From positions 1 through 7,275 of the forward strand of contig JAGOSC010000084.1 in NCBI GenBank assembly GCA_018062515.1: a stretch of DNA of 7,275 nucleotides, read 5' to 3'. The translations under genes and the position numbers were made by a program. Source of the stretch: Candidatus Omnitrophota bacterium. GTDB taxonomy: Bacteria; Omnitrophota; Gorgyraeia; Zapsychrales; Zapsychraceae. The notes under the pieces were generated by a model. It was not told the origin of the DNA. It was given only the letters and a program-made list of their open reading frames with translations, and searched no databases. The first letter of the stretch is position 1. Each line of letters begins with the position of its first letter. Shown here piece after piece: positions 6,472 through 7,275 of this stretch.

Positions 6472-6527
6472 AAAATTACAAATGACTTACAGATGAATTA
6501 CACCGGTGTAATGGTTTTGTAATTTTT
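6472..6527. terminator. Nested palindrome, possible bidirectional terminator between convergent genes
   Basis: The outer arms AAAATTACAAA (6472-6482) and TTTGTAATTTT (6516-6526) are exact reverse complements of 11 bp. Inside lies the perfect 16 bp palindrome ATTACACCGGTGTAAT (6497-6512). The + strand ends in five Ts (6523-6527), and the minus strand ends in four Ts (complement of 6472-6475). This suits a two-way terminator between the + strand operon and the minus-strand nuclease gene. The outer stem is AT-rich and encloses a 14-base bulge, so the terminator role is tentative. TTACA or its complement recurs every 11 bp, which could instead mean protein binding. Confidence 0.45.
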
Positions 6528-6532
6528 GAGTC

Positions 6533-6667
6533 TCCTAAGTCTCCCGATTGCATGGGGTTTAGTATCGCAATGCGATACAAATTGCCCAAGACCACTCTCC
6601 CTCAACCATGGTATGGTTTCTGGATAGTGGTCTTGGCCAAGCCCCGCATTGATCGGGAGACTTAGGA
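6533..6667. repeat. 135 bp palindromic element folding as a three-way junction
   Basis: The ends TCCTAAGTCTCCCGAT (6533-6548) and ATCGGGAGACTTAGGA (6652-6667) are perfect 16 bp inverted repeats. After an internal loop the stem continues with GGGGTTT (6554-6560) against AAGCCCC (6639-6645), including one G-T/G-U pair. Inside are two hairpins. One is GTATCGC (6562-6568) with GCGATAC (6572-6578). The other is CCAAGACCACT (6586-6596) with AGTGGTCTTGG (6626-6636), continuing through one mismatch and capped by AACCAT-GGT-ATGGTT (6604-6618). No open reading frame lies inside and no obvious target duplication flanks it. Size, position and shape recall ERIC-type or MITE-type intergenic repeats, but a structured RNA is also possible. 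I do not recognise the family. Confidence 0.7.
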
Positions 6668-6791
6668 TTTTAATTAAATAAAGAGGGAGAGTATTGTTTA
6701 AATACTTTTAGGATATTGTATTGATGATATGACTTGGATAGGATTAGGGTTTAGATGGAATAATCTGAATTGATTATATTATTAGTATAGG
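6668..6791. other. AT-rich intergenic remainder, nothing clear
   Basis: This stretch between the palindromic element and the nuclease stop has no open reading frame worth calling; the longest ATG frame seen, from 6729, is about 14 codons. A weak hairpin (AGTATT with AATACT, 6690-6706) is followed by a short run of Ts. No promoter or RNA gene is recognised. Confidence 0.5.
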
Positions 6792-7274
6792 TTAGGGAGT
6801 TTTCCATAATCCTTGATTAGTTTCCCGGGCTTCTATATAGAGCTTTTGGAATAAATTGGCATGTTTGACATTAGGTGGGATGGTCATAGGTGAGGCGTAA
6901 CCTTTGGCTATAATTATGGCGTTAATGAATAGGTAAGTTTGGTTGTTTCTTTTTACCATGGTGTTTGGATTGAATTGATTGGATGGTTCAAGTTTATAGG
7001 CATAAGCTAATATTCTTCCGTATCGATCTTTTTTTTTTACATCATATTCTAGGAGGACTTCAGTGCCTTTTGATAATAGGTTCTTTTTTACAAATTGGGT
7101 TGATTCTTTGCCCATGGAGGTAATGGTTTCAAGGTCTTTTTGGGTTTTATCTGAGTCACGTTTTGCTTTTTTGTTCTTTTTGCTTTCTGGTGTATCTATA
7201 CCTATTAGACGAACTGATTCCCCATTAGTGAGTTTAAATGTGTCGCCGTCAATGACACGTTGTACGGTATAGAA
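6792..7274 (-). CDS. Staphylococcal-nuclease-like (SNase) thermonuclease family protein, C-terminal part (5' end outside window)
   Basis: On the minus strand the frame is open from the right edge to TAA (complement of 6792-6794), giving 160 residues. The ATG at 7115 is not the true start, because the residues before it carry the first half of the nuclease fold. Visible residues 4-30 contain VIDGDT (D9, D11), VRLIGIDTPE with R22, D27 and E30, and later YGRILAY with R87. These correspond to the metal-binding and catalytic residues D21, D40, E43, R35 and R87 of staphylococcal nuclease. The C-terminal half has FINAIIIAKGYA, then EAR and GLW, as usual for the family. Such enzymes cut DNA and RNA with calcium and are usually exported; the expected signal peptide or lipobox would be outside the window. 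A Lys-rich insert (SKKNKKAKRD, from residue 31) follows the first active-site block. It converges on the SRAP operon and probably belongs to a separate unit. Confidence 0.9.
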   Translation of the reverse strand, partial: FYTVQRVIDGDTFKLTNGESVRLIGIDTPESKKNKKAKRDSDKTQKDLETITSMGKESTQFVKKNLLSKGTEVLLEYDVKKKDRYGRILAYAYKLEPSNQFNPNTMVKRNNQTYLFINAIIIAKGYASPMTIPPNVKHANLFQKLYIEARETNQGLWKTP

Positions 7275-7275
7275 T

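Noticed and set aside
6533..6667. Integron attC recombination site
   Set aside because: No RYYYAAC / GTTRRRY core pair is found at the ends, and no integrase or cassette series is visible.
6450..6791. tRNA, CRISPR array or small protein gene in the intergenic region
   Set aside because: No cloverleaf with CCA or T-loop features, no regularly spaced direct repeats with unique spacers, and no ORF beyond about 14 codons.
7063..7272. Plus-strand open frame at the right edge
   Set aside because: It is the reverse of the nuclease active-site region, where the minus strand encodes DGDT and GIDTPE.

Overview
The window comes from a Gram-negative-type bacterium with a moderately AT-rich genome. Two proteins are exported or membrane-bound, and UmuD and UmuC are close to the enterobacterial type. 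The sequence alone does not support a species or phylum. It looks like accessory DNA: a copper/silver-handling cluster, then an SOS-type DNA-damage operon carrying an unexpected SIR2-like gene, then a secreted-type nuclease gene on the opposite strand.

Left part (1-2981, + strand): the 3' end of a small DUF5676-like membrane protein gene, a methionine-rich exported protein, and a complete Cu(I)/Ag(I) P1B-1 ATPase. They are closely spaced (28 and 8 bp gaps), so probably one transcript. The likely scheme is that the ATPase pumps Cu(I)/Ag(I) out of the cytoplasm and the Met-rich protein binds the metal outside the inner membrane.

Middle part (3056-6449, + strand): a terminator-like hairpin closes the copper unit. 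A good -35/-10 promoter then starts a four-gene operon: umuD, umuC, a SIR2-like protein and a SRAP (YedK/HMCES-type) abasic-site protein. Junctions are a 20 bp overlap, a 2 bp gap and a 46 bp overlap. The promoter sits so close to the umuD ATG that the mRNA may be leaderless. UmuD keeps its self-cleavage site and Ser/Lys dyad, UmuC keeps its polymerase residues, and SRAP keeps Cys2/Asn/Glu/His. The SIR2-like protein keeps GAGAS, FNYD, a candidate His and GYGF motifs, so it may use NAD. A SIR2-like gene locked between translesion synthesis and abasic-site protection genes is the most notable feature here. It suggests an NAD-linked step in the damage response, or a damage-triggered defence effector.

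Right part (6450-7275): a 342 bp gap between convergent genes holds three successive palindromic structures, including a 135 bp element that folds as a three-way junction. After it comes the 3' part of a staphylococcal-nuclease-like gene on the minus strand, which runs off the window edge.
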